Positions 1 to 9,020 of a DNA stretch of 64,000 bases are shown in pieces; within the stretch, counting starts at the first letter, position 1; every line of letters starts with the position of its first letter. Where the stretch lies: contig CBFIHE010000001.1 in assembly GCA_965662345.1 (NCBI GenBank), forward strand, positions 146,191 through 210,190, read 5' to 3'. The notes below the pieces were generated by a model. The model ran no database searches. It was not told the origin of the DNA and saw only the letters and a program-made list of their open reading frames with translations. This DNA is from UBA6049 sp965662345 (lineage in GTDB: Bacteria; Bacteroidota; Bacteroidia; Flavobacteriales_G; Salibacteraceae). The translations under genes were made by a program, and so were the position numbers.

Positions 1-287
1 TTGCAATCTTGTTGAATATCCCTGGCTGTAAAGTCAATCCCCAAGCTAACTTCTGAGAAATACTTGTGTGCAAACTTTGATTCAATGTGTTTTCCAACAC
101 GGTTGATGCGAATCACCAACTCTAATTCGTGATGGACATCTTTTGTGAACTCTGGAATGTAAAAAGGCTTGCCATCGGGTAGAAAGGCAGTATCTGGTTT
201 CATGAAAATGACGGGTTCATCAGGAACAGCATTGTTGAGTTCTTTGGCGTGGTCTGCATAGTTTCTACCAATACAAATGATTTTCAT
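1..287 (-). CDS. fumarylacetoacetate hydrolase (FAH) family protein, 5' part only
   Basis: The gene starts at ATG 287 on the minus strand and runs off the left edge; 95 codons are visible. The N-terminus reads MKIICIGRNYADHAKE, followed by VIFMKPDTAFL and HHELELVIRI. These are hallmarks of the FAH / 2-keto-4-pentenoate hydratase fold, in which the acidic residues of the HHELE stretch help bind a divalent metal. Family members cleave or hydrate acylpyruvates, or decarboxylate oxaloacetate, in the cytosol; the substrate cannot be told from this fragment. The gene begins 12 bp after the stop of the upstream exonuclease gene on the same strand, so the two are probably cotranscribed. Family assignment is firm, exact function open. 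Confidence 0.85.
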   Translation of the reverse strand, partial: MKIICIGRNYADHAKELNNAVPDEPVIFMKPDTAFLPDGKPFYIPEFTKDVHHELELVIRINRVGKHIESKFAHKYFSEVSLGIDFTARDIQQDC

Positions 288-299
288 AGTGCATAAAAT

Positions 300-1058
300 T
301 TACAGAGAGTGTTTAATCTGTTTAAGAAGTGATTTGGTTGTTTGTGCGAAATCGCCTTTCATCATCCAAGCGTAGTAAGACGGTTCTTCTCTAAGCACCT
401 CTTTTACACGTTTTCCTTTGTGTTTACCAAAATTGAAGATCACCTCTTTTTGTTCATCATATCCGAACCTACCAGCCAGGTCTGCGTGGTTACCTCTTCT
501 ACTGAATTCGTGAAGAAATTCTACATCATTCTCTAAATCTGGATAGCGTTGTAACTGCGCAAGTAATACTTCATAAGTAGCCCTAATATCTGCTTCCGCG
601 CTATGGGCATTCTCCAAGTCTTTTTGGCAATAAAATTTGTATGCAGCAACTAGGGTACGCTGTTCCATTTTATGAAAGATGTTCTGCACATCAACCCATT
701 TCCTATCCATTACATCAAACTCGTATCCAACTCTGTAAAATTCCTCAACCAACATGGGGATGTCAAATTTATTGGAGTTGAACCCTGCCAAATCACAGTT
801 ATTTAGAAACAGATATAAATTGGGAGCCAACTCTTTAAAGGTAGGCTCATTGGCTACATCCAGGTCAGATATTCCATGAATTTCCGTTACGAATGCAGGT
901 ATCGGCATTTCTGGGTTTACCCTAAATGATTTCACTTCTTCCTTACCATCGGGGTAAATTTTAAGGATAGCGATTTCAACAATACGATCTGCACCAACAG
1001 TGACTCCGGTAGTTTCCAGATCAAAAAAGGCAATGGGTCTTTCTAGCTTTAATTGCAT
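300..1058 (-). CDS. DEDDh-type 3'-5' exonuclease (DNA polymerase III epsilon-like)
   Basis: A 252-residue cytosolic exonuclease. The Exo I motif FFDLETTG (residues 11-18) supplies the first two acidic metal ligands. Exo II lies in AGFNSNKFDIPML (about 91-103) and Exo III in NAHSAEADIRAT (about 150-161), giving the H and D of the DEDDh class. After the nuclease domain, residues about 208-245 (FNFGKHKGKRVKEV, then SYYAWMMKGDF) resemble the short module found at the C-terminus of exonuclease X-like proteins. It is probably involved in DNA repair or proofreading-like trimming rather than being the replicative epsilon subunit. It sits 12 bp upstream of the FAH-family gene. A terminator of the preceding gene lies just upstream of its start. 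Confidence 0.88.
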   Translation of the reverse strand: MQLKLERPIAFFDLETTGVTVGADRIVEIAILKIYPDGKEEVKSFRVNPEMPIPAFVTEIHGISDLDVANEPTFKELAPNLYLFLNNCDLAGFNSNKFDIPMLVEEFYRVGYEFDVMDRKWVDVQNIFHKMEQRTLVAAYKFYCQKDLENAHSAEADIRATYEVLLAQLQRYPDLENDVEFLHEFSRRGNHADLAGRFGYDEQKEVIFNFGKHKGKRVKEVLREEPSYYAWMMKGDFAQTTKSLLKQIKHSL

Positions 1059-1065
1059 AATCTTA

Positions 1066-1073
1066 CAAAAGTA
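1066..1073 (-). promoter_or_regulatory. candidate -7 box (TACTTTTG) of the exonuclease gene
   Basis: Read on the minus strand, the bases are TACTTTTG, an exact match to the Bacteroidota -7 consensus TAnnTTTG. They lie 7 bp before the ATG at 1058, so the transcript would be nearly leaderless. The -33 region falls in the terminator hairpin of the previous gene. No good TTG at the usual spacing was confirmed, so this is only a candidate. Confidence 0.35.
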
Positions 1074-1075
1074 AA

Positions 1076-1103
1076 AAGCTCCTTCTCAAACGAGAAGGAG
1101 CTT
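1076..1103 (-). terminator. rho-independent terminator of the OmpA-family gene
   Basis: A 12-bp perfect stem (arms 1076-1087 and 1092-1103, core GCTCCTTCTC) with a 4-base loop, followed on the minus strand by a T run. It lies 23 bp after the stop of the gene ending at 1126 and separates it from the exonuclease gene. Confidence 0.8.
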
Positions 1104-1125
1104 GAAATATTCAATGGATATCAAA

Positions 1126-3273
1126 TTACTTAGTGGGTTTTTCCTCAGTAGATTTTTCTTCTTCGTTTTCTTCTGGAATAACCACTTCTATTTCTACGCG
1201 TCTATTTTTCTCCGCTTCAATGTCTAGGTAGTTGCCTTCACTATCATAATCAGCAACTAATGGCTTTTCTTCTCCGTAATATTCTACGGTTATGTTGTTC
1301 TTATCAACTCCTTTATCAAAAAGATCTGCTGCAACGGCATTTGCTCTTCGCTTAGACAATTGTTTGTTATACCACTTAGATCCTTTGGTATCGGTATGTC
1401 CGCGCAATACCAATGTAACCATTTCAAAATCATCTAGATAAGCTGATACGTTATTTAAAATAGCGTCAGCTGTACCAGCTAATTCATCGCTATCAAATCC
1501 AAAGCGTACATCTTTGAACTGTTCTGCTGCAAGAAGAATAGGAGACTCTATAACGGTCTCGTCTTTGATTGTTTTGGGCTTCAAACGATGGTCTTCTGGG
1601 AGGCTTGCTAAGAACGTATCAGGACTCTGATCTTCTCTGTATTTATCTACCTCGTAGAAGGCGTTAGACATTTCGCCCGTTTGAGCTACAGGTAATCCAT
1701 CTGCATCTTCTTTGATATCCAAAGCAAGCGTTTGATAAACTGGGTATTCAGTGCATTGTTCTGGTACATCAAAAGCAAATACCTGATTCAAATAGTTGTT
1801 AGCTGATACCTCTACAATGTAAGAAGCTTTGGTTTGAACGGTTAATGAATAGGACCCGTCTTCTCCAGGCTTAACAGTTTCAAGTTGATTGCTGTCTGCA
1901 TCCTTTAAATAAAGAGTAGCATCTTTAAGTGGACTTCCTTCTGCTAGAAGATTCCCTTTGATTGTTGTTTTATCAATGTCGTAACAGGTGTAGATACGGT
2001 AGATATCGAAACTACCATACGTGCCTTTTCTATTTGAGGCTAAGTAGAACACATCTGTTTTGTCATCTGCTATTGAAAAGTGAATATCATCTCCTGGAGA
2101 GTTAAATGGCATGCCTAAATTCTCTGGGTTATCCCATGATTCTCCAGATTTCGATGCTTTGAAAATGTCTTGTCCGCCAATAGACGAATGTCCAGCTGAA
2201 CTGAAGTAGAGAGAACCGTCAGCCGCTAAGAAAGGTGAATCTTCATTGTAAGGGGTATTCAGTTTCTCAAGATTCAACCAGTCGCCCCAAGTATCATTTT
2301 CTTTTTTGGAGTAGAAAATATCCAAACCGCCTTTTCCCGGGAAAATATCTGTGACCAAGAAACGATACATACCATTCTTGCTTTGGTAAATTGCAGTGAT
2401 ATCATCAGAAGTTAAATCCACTATATCAACGGATTGAGCTTCTGGAGCACCTTTTGCTTTGGATATGTATAGATCTGCATCGCGATAAATTGTAAGAACA
2501 TCATTGGTAGCATCATAGGCAATTGGAGATTCATTCATTTCTGTATTTACGCCAGTATTCATGAATTCACCGTCAGGACCTTTACGGGCACCCCATTCAT
2601 CATCTAAGAGTGTGTATTTTGAAAAGAAGATGTTTTCATTCGCTAGGGCTTGATCATCTTCTTTCTGCAGCTCACCTTCATTGTGATCCGTAGTAGCAAA
2701 AATAACTTCAGACTGGTCTGCAAAAACAACGGGTGAGTATTCACGTGCACTCGTGTTTACAGATGCTCCCAAGTTTTGTTCATGTAACATGCCATTGGCT
2801 GATGCCGATGCAGCTTTGGCGTTGTTACACTGTTCAATGAAACGCTCTATTTGAGCTTTAAACTCTTGGCCTTTTTCGTTATCTAGGGCAAGTGGAAGCA
2901 TAGTATTGAACTTCTTGATGGCTTCATCATACTGACCATCATAGTGCAATGCTTGACCATAGAAATAATCACGTTGAGGTATAGTACCAGCATTCACTTT
3001 TTCAAAATAACTAATGGCTTTCTCACGTTCTAATCCAGACTTAAAGTAAGCGAGACCCATGTAAAAGTTGTAGTCGCTATTACCAGGCTCTTGACTAAGA
3101 AGATCTTTGTAAACTTCTTTAGCAGACTCCCAATCTCCAGAGTCAATAGCTTTTTCACCTGCACGTTCTTTTTTTCGAACGCTTGTTTCTTCGGTGGTTT
3201 CTTGTGCTGTGGAAGCATACGCAAAAAGGATGAAGAAAAGGAAAGGAAGGAATTTAATGCGTTTTTGATTCAT
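1126..3273 (-). CDS. PorE-like OmpA-family protein with TPR, PD40 propeller and carboxypeptidase-like domain
   Basis: A 715-residue exported protein. The signal peptide ends near YASTAQE (residues 19-25); there is no lipobox cysteine. It is followed by a TPR region (about 35-150, WESAKEVYKDLLSQEPGNSD), WD40/PD40-type propeller blades (about 180-430, with repeated SPFLAADGSLYFSS-like strands), a carboxypeptidase regulatory-like beta domain (about 440-515) and an OmpA peptidoglycan-binding domain (about 585-700; LRGHTDTKGS, NRRVEIEV). This domain order is that of PorE, a T9SS periplasmic component, but Bacteroidota carry many paralogues with the same layout. PorE itself is a lipoprotein, which this one does not appear to be. 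It should anchor to peptidoglycan at the outer membrane. Its own terminator follows. Confidence 0.85.
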   Translation of the reverse strand: MNQKRIKFLPFLFFILFAYASTAQETTEETSVRKKERAGEKAIDSGDWESAKEVYKDLLSQEPGNSDYNFYMGLAYFKSGLEREKAISYFEKVNAGTIPQRDYFYGQALHYDGQYDEAIKKFNTMLPLALDNEKGQEFKAQIERFIEQCNNAKAASASANGMLHEQNLGASVNTSAREYSPVVFADQSEVIFATTDHNEGELQKEDDQALANENIFFSKYTLLDDEWGARKGPDGEFMNTGVNTEMNESPIAYDATNDVLTIYRDADLYISKAKGAPEAQSVDIVDLTSDDITAIYQSKNGMYRFLVTDIFPGKGGLDIFYSKKENDTWGDWLNLEKLNTPYNEDSPFLAADGSLYFSSAGHSSIGGQDIFKASKSGESWDNPENLGMPFNSPGDDIHFSIADDKTDVFYLASNRKGTYGSFDIYRIYTCYDIDKTTIKGNLLAEGSPLKDATLYLKDADSNQLETVKPGEDGSYSLTVQTKASYIVEVSANNYLNQVFAFDVPEQCTEYPVYQTLALDIKEDADGLPVAQTGEMSNAFYEVDKYREDQSPDTFLASLPEDHRLKPKTIKDETVIESPILLAAEQFKDVRFGFDSDELAGTADAILNNVSAYLDDFEMVTLVLRGHTDTKGSKWYNKQLSKRRANAVAADLFDKGVDKNNITVEYYGEEKPLVADYDSEGNYLDIEAEKNRRVEIEVVIPEENEEEKSTEEKPTK

Positions 3274-3404
3274 GAATCAATGGTTAAATTTTGATGATAT
3301 CATTCACTGCGAAAGTAGCTAATTAACATAGAAACAGCTTGATACGTATAGAGAATACTATACACATCAAACTGTTGACTATTTTTAAAAATATGCTCTT
3401 GGTA

Positions 3405-4718
3405 TTAAATCTCTCTGTTCACATCCCAAGCCTCTAAATAATCGGCAACTTTTCGTACAAACATTCCACCTAGTGCACCATCTACAACACGGTGATCATA
3501 AGAGTGAGATAAGTACATGAAATGACGTATTCCAAGTGTATCTCCAGTTGGAGTCTCAATAACAGCGGGCTTCTTACGTATAGCTCCAACGGCCATTATT
3601 GCCACTTGAGGTTGCGGTATAATTGGTGTGCCAAACACATTTCCAAATGATCCAACATTAGATACGCTGTAGGTACCTCCTGAAATTTCATCTGGGGTTA
3701 ATTTATTGCTCTTTGCCCGTTTTGCTAGGTCATTCACTTTTTTGGCGATTCCAACCAAGTTTAATTGATCTGCATTGTGAATAACAGGAACAATCAAGTT
3801 GCCATCTGGCCTTGCAGCAGCCATTCCGATGTTGATGTTCTTTTTGCGAATAATGGTATCTCCGTCTACAGAAATATTAATCATTGGGAAGTCTTTAATC
3901 GCTTTGATGATGGCCTCAATAAAGATTGGCGTGAAGGTTATTTTTTCACCCTCGCGTTTTTCAAAATCTTTTTTAACACTGTTTCTCCAGTTTACAATAT
4001 TGGTTACATCTGCCTCAACAAACGAGGTAACGTGTGGCGAAATATGCTTGCTCTCCACCATGTTTTTGGCGATGATTTTTCGCATGCGATCCATTTCTAT
4101 AACTTCTACATCGTCACCATAAGATTTAGCAGGAGTTACTGGTGCAGGTTTTGAAGCAACTGCTGGCGTAGGTTTAGCAGGTGATGCAGGAGCAGTCGCA
4201 GGCTGGGTGCTTCTGTTTTTCAAATAGCCTAAAATATCAGCTTTGGTCACTCTTCCATTTTGACCTGTACCAGCGATAGTATTCAGTTCCTCTAATGAAA
4301 TACCTTCTTCTTTAGCAATGGTTTTGACTAAAGGAGAATAGAACCTATCAGCATCTGAGAAATCAACAGGGTTGTTCGTTGCAACTGGTTGAGTTGCTGC
4401 AGGAGCAGATGTTGGTTCAGCAGCAGGTGCAGGAGTAGATTCAGTTTGAGGTGCAGGTGCTGTTCCAGTGGCTTCACCTTCTGTTGAAATAATGGCAATT
4501 ACATCGCCAACTTGTGCCACTTCACCTTCGCTCACCATTATTTTTGCGACAATTCCGTCTACGGGAGCAGGAACCTCTGAGTCAACTTTATCTGTTGCAA
4601 TTTCAACAATAGATTCTTCTGCCTCAATGGCTTCGCCTTCGCTCTTTAACCAAGTAGTAATGGTTGCTTCGGCAACGCTCTCGCCCATTTTCGGGAGGAT
4701 AACCTCAATTTCTGCCAT
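3405..4718 (-). CDS. dihydrolipoamide acyltransferase (E2) of a 2-oxoacid dehydrogenase complex
   Basis: A 437-residue E2 core enzyme that transfers acyl groups from E1 through lipoate to CoA. Lipoyl domain: residues 1-75, with the lipoylated lysine in ATDKVDSE (K44). An Ala/Pro-rich linker, a peripheral subunit-binding domain (about 125-160, KTIAKEEGISLEELN) and a second linker lead to the catalytic domain, which ends with the active-site HxxxDG motif in SYDHRVVDG. The ATG at 4718 (MAEIEVILPKMGES) is the right start; a further 18 in-frame codons upstream do not look like E2. The fused E1 alpha/beta at 16893 is the likely partner, probably in a branched-chain 2-oxoacid dehydrogenase complex. 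No E3 gene is visible here. Confidence 0.9.
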   Translation of the reverse strand: MAEIEVILPKMGESVAEATITTWLKSEGEAIEAEESIVEIATDKVDSEVPAPVDGIVAKIMVSEGEVAQVGDVIAIISTEGEATGTAPAPQTESTPAPAAEPTSAPAATQPVATNNPVDFSDADRFYSPLVKTIAKEEGISLEELNTIAGTGQNGRVTKADILGYLKNRSTQPATAPASPAKPTPAVASKPAPVTPAKSYGDDVEVIEMDRMRKIIAKNMVESKHISPHVTSFVEADVTNIVNWRNSVKKDFEKREGEKITFTPIFIEAIIKAIKDFPMINISVDGDTIIRKKNINIGMAAARPDGNLIVPVIHNADQLNLVGIAKKVNDLAKRAKSNKLTPDEISGGTYSVSNVGSFGNVFGTPIIPQPQVAIMAVGAIRKKPAVIETPTGDTLGIRHFMYLSHSYDHRVVDGALGGMFVRKVADYLEAWDVNREI

Positions 4719-4814
4719 AATTCTGTTCGTCTTTTGAGGTGGCAAAAATAACCGAATAAATCGGTTGAGCAATGTGGTGTATTCTTACGGAACCCCGCAG
4801 TTTATGTGTAGTTT

Positions 4815-6773
4815 CTATGGATTTTGAAATAAGCTTTGGCGCTCTCTCCAAATTTGTTGTAAGTCTGTGCGAATGCTGTATCTATTTGCATAATTAAAAT
4901 TGGTTCTATGGGCCAATTCCTTTGTTTTATTTTGACTTAACTCTTGTTTGTGAACAGTAAGAACCGATTTTTTTATTTTAGGTAGAATATTCTTTTGATT
5001 ATCGGTATTGTCATAACCTACCCATGTCAACTTCCCTGTAAACACATGGATGAGGGTTTTTAAATGAGAGAGTGGTTTTTTCTGTAGCCACATCAATGCA
5101 GGCGATAAGAAGAGTAAGACAAAAGCAATGGATACATCCAATAATCTCTTTTGACGCTTATTGGCTGCTGTTCCAATGTTATTGACTGCAAGAAAGGAGT
5201 AGAACTCCCCCGGATTATTAACGGAGTTACTGCCTATGATAAAGGAGCTCTCTGGCGGGGCTATTTTATATTCTAAGTTGTAGTGGTTCATTCTTGTCAT
5301 CTGAGAAATGATACGATCACCAGTGAGATCTTTTAGGCAGAAGATTAACTCATTTAATTTAAATGCTTCCACAATCTCAGGCAAGTCCGATATTTTCCCC
5401 AAGTATGTGTCTCGTTTTTCGGGCTTCTCATTTGGGCTTATTTCCAACACAAAGTCGGGGTGAATTCCAGTGTCTGATAGCAGAGAGCTAACTCGTTTAA
5501 ATTCATCGGCACTGCCAATTATTCCGAATCTTTTTTTGATTCTGTTGAATAGGTCATAGCCCTCAATATTGAGCATTTGAAGCAGTAGGCGAATTCCAAA
5601 AGAAGCTCCTAGGGTTATGAAACCTGCTGCAAAAACAATTAACCGAGAAAATCGCCATTCTTGAGAGAATAATCCATAGATAAGGAGTAATGCAATTGTG
5701 CCTAATCCAACACCTTTAACTAAGCTTCTTGGATTCAACGGTTTATCATATCCACCGTTTAGGTAGACAGATCCCAAAAGAACGAGTACATAAGAGGGCA
5801 GGGCAATTTTCACAAGGTCTTCTGGGTAGACTGTTCCTACATAAACTTGGTATCCTTGGGTAAAGAAAAAAAGTGCTGTGGTTGCTAGCAAGGTATCGGC
5901 AAGAGGAAGTGCAATGGCTTCAATGGCCCTTCTGGTGATGGCTATTGTGGCTCTGAAATAGATAGCTAGATTGATGAGAAACCTGAAAGTGCCTGCTCTG
6001 GATTTGGTGAAATGCTTTTCAGCAAAAATGATCATGGCGTTGTAGAAAACGAATACGTAGTTCAAACTACCTTTCTTGGTGCTTTCACCCTTGTAATGTA
6101 TGATTCGTGTATCGGATAGGTAGTAGTTATCATATCCCGCAAGGCGAATACGATGAGACAAATCAATGTCTTCACCATACATAAAAAAGGTCTCGTCTAA
6201 AAGACCTACTTCATCAAGTACAGATTTACGCATCCACATGAATGCTCCAGCCAGAATATCCACTTTGTGGTTTTCATGCTCTTCTAGGTAGCCTAAATGA
6301 TAAGCTCCAAAGCGCTTACTTTTTGGGAATAGAGCGCTAAGGCCAAAAATCTTGTAGAATGCAACTTCAGGAGTAGGTAACCCACGTTTTGACTCAGGTA
6401 GAAAGTTTCCTTTTCCATCAACCATTCGTACACCTAGTCCACCTGCATTCTGGTGTGCATCCATGAAGTCTATGCAAGTCTTGAATGTGTCTTCCTCAAC
6501 AATAGTATCAGGGTTTAGGAGTAGTACGTATTCTCCAATACTTTCTCGTATAGCTTGGTTGTTTGCAATAGAAAACCCGGGATTGTCTTTGTTTGCGATA
6601 AGCTTTACCCATGGGAAACGCGCTTTTACCATGGCTACAGAGCCATCTGCGCTGTTATTGTCAACTACAAAAGTTTCTACGTCCATTCCTACAGAAGCAC
6701 GCTGCACAGAAATCAAGCATTGCTCTAAGAAGTACTTGACGTTATAATTGACTATGATTACTGAAAGCTTCAC
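4815..6773 (-). CDS. family 2 glycosyltransferase fused to a membrane sugar-transferase-like region
   Basis: A 652-residue protein. Residues 1-250 are a GT2 catalytic domain (MKLSVIIVNYNVKYFLEQ; LLLNPDTIVEE holding the DxD-like site; MYGEDIDLSHRIRLAGY). About four hydrophobic segments follow between residues 275 and 410. Then comes a Rossmann-like stretch (KKRFGIIGSADEFKRVSS, LNELIFCLKDL) resembling the nucleotide-binding region of WbaP-type polyprenyl-phosphate sugar transferases, and a segment KRQKRLLDVSIAFVLLFL that looks like the membrane start of such a transferase. The catalytic half of that transferase is not evident. It probably makes a cell-surface glycan. It sits 5 bp after recR. 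The fusion is unusual; the GT2 assignment is secure. Confidence 0.82.
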   Translation of the reverse strand: MKLSVIIVNYNVKYFLEQCLISVQRASVGMDVETFVVDNNSADGSVAMVKARFPWVKLIANKDNPGFSIANNQAIRESIGEYVLLLNPDTIVEEDTFKTCIDFMDAHQNAGGLGVRMVDGKGNFLPESKRGLPTPEVAFYKIFGLSALFPKSKRFGAYHLGYLEEHENHKVDILAGAFMWMRKSVLDEVGLLDETFFMYGEDIDLSHRIRLAGYDNYYLSDTRIIHYKGESTKKGSLNYVFVFYNAMIIFAEKHFTKSRAGTFRFLINLAIYFRATIAITRRAIEAIALPLADTLLATTALFFFTQGYQVYVGTVYPEDLVKIALPSYVLVLLGSVYLNGGYDKPLNPRSLVKGVGLGTIALLLIYGLFSQEWRFSRLIVFAAGFITLGASFGIRLLLQMLNIEGYDLFNRIKKRFGIIGSADEFKRVSSLLSDTGIHPDFVLEISPNEKPEKRDTYLGKISDLPEIVEAFKLNELIFCLKDLTGDRIISQMTRMNHYNLEYKIAPPESSFIIGSNSVNNPGEFYSFLAVNNIGTAANKRQKRLLDVSIAFVLLFLSPALMWLQKKPLSHLKTLIHVFTGKLTWVGYDNTDNQKNILPKIKKSVLTVHKQELSQNKTKELAHRTNFNYANRYSIRTDLQQIWRERQSLFQNP

Positions 6774-6778
6774 GAATA

Positions 6779-7396
6779 TTATCGCTTCAAAGATGATTCG
6801 TAGGGTGTTCTGTTAACGATACTTCTACCCAGGGTGATTTCATCTATATATTCAAGTTCATCTCCAATTGCCACACCTCTGGCTAAGGTTGTTACGTTAA
6901 CGTCTAGATTACTGAGTTTGCGGTAAAGGTAAAAATTGGTTGTGTCGCCCTCCATGGTTGTAGACAGTGCTAAAATTACTTCAGAAACCCTTTCGTTTTG
7001 TACGCGTTCTATCAATGAATCAATTGTTAAGTCGGCTGGTCCAATTCCATCTAGAGGAGAGATGTTTCCACCCAAAACGTGATAGGTTCCAGTGTATTGT
7101 CCTGTGTTTTCTAGAGCTAGAACATCTCTTAAGTCTTCAACTACACAAACGGTTTCGCTAGAACGCTTGGGGTTAGAACATATACTGCAAACCGGGGAGT
7201 CACTAACGTTATGACATCTTTCGCAAAAGCGAACTTCTTTTTTCAATTTTAAAAAAGCGTGGCTAAAAGACTCTACAGCTTCGGGTTCTTGTTTGAGCAT
7301 GAATAGCGCGAGTCTGAGTGCGGTCTTTCTACCAATTCCTGGTAACGATGCAAACTGGTCTACTGCTTCCTGCAAATGTGATGAAGGCACTTCCAT
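6779..7396 (-). CDS. recR: recombination mediator protein RecR
   Basis: A 205-residue cytosolic DNA-repair protein that works with RecO/RecF to load RecA on gapped DNA. Helix-hairpin-helix: LPGIGRKTALRLALF near the N-terminus. The zinc finger is CERCHNVSDSPVCSIC. The Toprim domain contains CVVEDLRDVLALE and SLIERVQ. The C-terminus carries the conserved LARGVAIGDELEYIDEITLG. ATG 7396 (MEVPSSHLQEAVDQF) is preferred because RecR proteins begin about 10 residues before the helix-hairpin-helix. The in-frame extension to 7459 would run into the divergent transporter promoter. The glycosyltransferase follows 5 bp downstream. Confidence 0.95.
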   Translation of the reverse strand: MEVPSSHLQEAVDQFASLPGIGRKTALRLALFMLKQEPEAVESFSHAFLKLKKEVRFCERCHNVSDSPVCSICSNPKRSSETVCVVEDLRDVLALENTGQYTGTYHVLGGNISPLDGIGPADLTIDSLIERVQNERVSEVILALSTTMEGDTTNFYLYRKLSNLDVNVTTLARGVAIGDELEYIDEITLGRSIVNRTPYESSLKR

Positions 7397-7461
7397 GGCG
7401 CCAAAGTTAATCGCTAGATTGGGTAAAGCTGCATTCCTTGGTAATGCATTTCTTTGCATGA

Positions 7462-8922
7462 ATGTCTCCAGTTACGGTTATACTTATTCTCGCAGGTTAT
7501 TTTGCTCTGCTGCTGCTCGTGGCACGCTTTACAAAAGATGATTCTAACACGGCATTTTTTACAGGAAAGAAGGAGTCTCCTTGGTATGTTGTAGCCTTTG
7601 GTATGATTGGGGCAAGCTTGAGCGGGGTGACCTTTATATCTGTGCCTGGCTGGGTAGGAGAAAGTCAGTTCTCTTATTTTCAAATGGTATTGGGGTATCT
7701 ACCAGGTTATTGGATCATAGCAGGCGTGTTGTTACCCTTGTACTACAAGTTAAACCTAACTTCTATTTATACCTACTTGAGAGACAGGTTAGGTAATCAG
7801 GCCTATAAATCTGGTGCAGTTTATTTCCTTCTAAGCAGAGTGATTGGGGCTTCTTTCAGGTTATATCTTGTTGCTATTGTATTGGATTACGCGGTTTTTC
7901 AGAAAATGGGGTGGGATGTTCCTTTTACTTTTATTGTAACACTAACCATTGCCTTAATTTGGTTGTATACGTATCAAGGGGGTATTAAAACAATTATCTG
8001 GACAGATACTTTACAAACCTTCTTTATGCTTGCGGCTGTTATTCTTACCATTATTGGAATAGCTGATTATATGAGTCTAGACTTCCCTAATTTATTGGAG
8101 GTAGTTAGCGAAAGTGAGTATGCGCAGGTATTCTTCTTTGAAGATTTTCATAGTAGTAAGCACTTTATCAAGAACTTTTTGGCTGGTATGTTTATGGCTA
8201 TCGCCATGACGGGTTTAGACCAAGACATGATGCAGAAGAATTTGAGTTGCAAGAGCTTAGGCGAAGCGCAAAAGAATATGTATTGGTTTAGTTCATCTTT
8301 AGTAGTTGTGAACTTGCTTTTTCTTGGACTTGGGGCCTTATTGTTTCTTTTCGCAGAATCAAAATCTATAGTTATACCAGAGCAAAAGGATTATCTATTT
8401 CCTATGATTACTATGGACGGATATTTGGGAGGTGCCGTTGGTGTAATGTTTATTCTTGGGTTAGTTGCAGCTGCATATTCTAGTGCAGATTCTGCCTTAA
8501 CAAGTCTTACTACTGGTTTTAGCATTGATATTTTGAATATTGAACAATACGATGAGAAGAAACAACGCTCCATAAGAAAGTGGGTGCATGTAGGAATGAG
8601 TCTAGTGCTCATCATTGTAATATCAATCTTTAAAAAACTGAATAACGATAGTGTTGTTAGTGAGTTATTTACCGCTGCAGGCTACACCTATGGGCCTTTG
8701 CTAGGAATGTTCGCTTTTGGTTTATTTACCAAGTGGAAAGTGAACGATAAGTTGATACTTCTTGTCGTATTAGGTGCTCCAATTTTGAGTTACTTCTTCA
8801 AACTGAATAGCGCAGAATGGCTAGGAGGATATGAACCTGGTTTTGAAATATTATTAATCAATGGGCTTCTTACGTTTTTGGGTTTACTGGTGATTCGGGT
8901 TACAGCTAGGCAACCTTTATAG
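7462..8922 (+). CDS. sodium:solute symporter (SSS/SLC5 family)
   Basis: A 486-residue inner-membrane transporter with about 13 hydrophobic segments. Characteristic SSS stretches are FTGKKESPWYVVAFGMIGAS, SGVTFISVPGWVG and, near residue 330, AAYSSADSALTSLTTGFSID, the sodium-site helix with the conserved S(A/S)DSALTSLTT. The family couples sodium entry to uptake of sugars, amino acids or other small organics; the substrate is unknown. It is transcribed divergently from recR with only about 65 bp between starts and is followed by a clear terminator. Confidence 0.9.
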   Translation: MSPVTVILILAGYFALLLLVARFTKDDSNTAFFTGKKESPWYVVAFGMIGASLSGVTFISVPGWVGESQFSYFQMVLGYLPGYWIIAGVLLPLYYKLNLTSIYTYLRDRLGNQAYKSGAVYFLLSRVIGASFRLYLVAIVLDYAVFQKMGWDVPFTFIVTLTIALIWLYTYQGGIKTIIWTDTLQTFFMLAAVILTIIGIADYMSLDFPNLLEVVSESEYAQVFFFEDFHSSKHFIKNFLAGMFMAIAMTGLDQDMMQKNLSCKSLGEAQKNMYWFSSSLVVVNLLFLGLGALLFLFAESKSIVIPEQKDYLFPMITMDGYLGGAVGVMFILGLVAAAYSSADSALTSLTTGFSIDILNIEQYDEKKQRSIRKWVHVGMSLVLIIVISIFKKLNNDSVVSELFTAAGYTYGPLLGMFAFGLFTKWKVNDKLILLVVLGAPILSYFFKLNSAEWLGGYEPGFEILLINGLLTFLGLLVIRVTARQPL

Positions 8923-8980
8923 AATTTGCAGAGTCTTTATAGCAGCGACTTTCTTCTATATTCGCCCATTGTGAGAAAGT

Positions 8981-9007
8981 AAAAAGCTCCGAATTTCGGA
9001 GCTTTTT
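8981..9007 (+). terminator. rho-independent terminator after the SSS transporter
   Basis: An 11-bp stem (AAAAAGCTCCG pairing with CGGAGCTTTTT, loop AATTT) followed by further T residues to 9009. It lies 58 bp after the transporter stop. The peptidase remnant begins immediately behind it. Confidence 0.85.
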
Positions 9008-9020
9008 TTGTGTTCTAATT

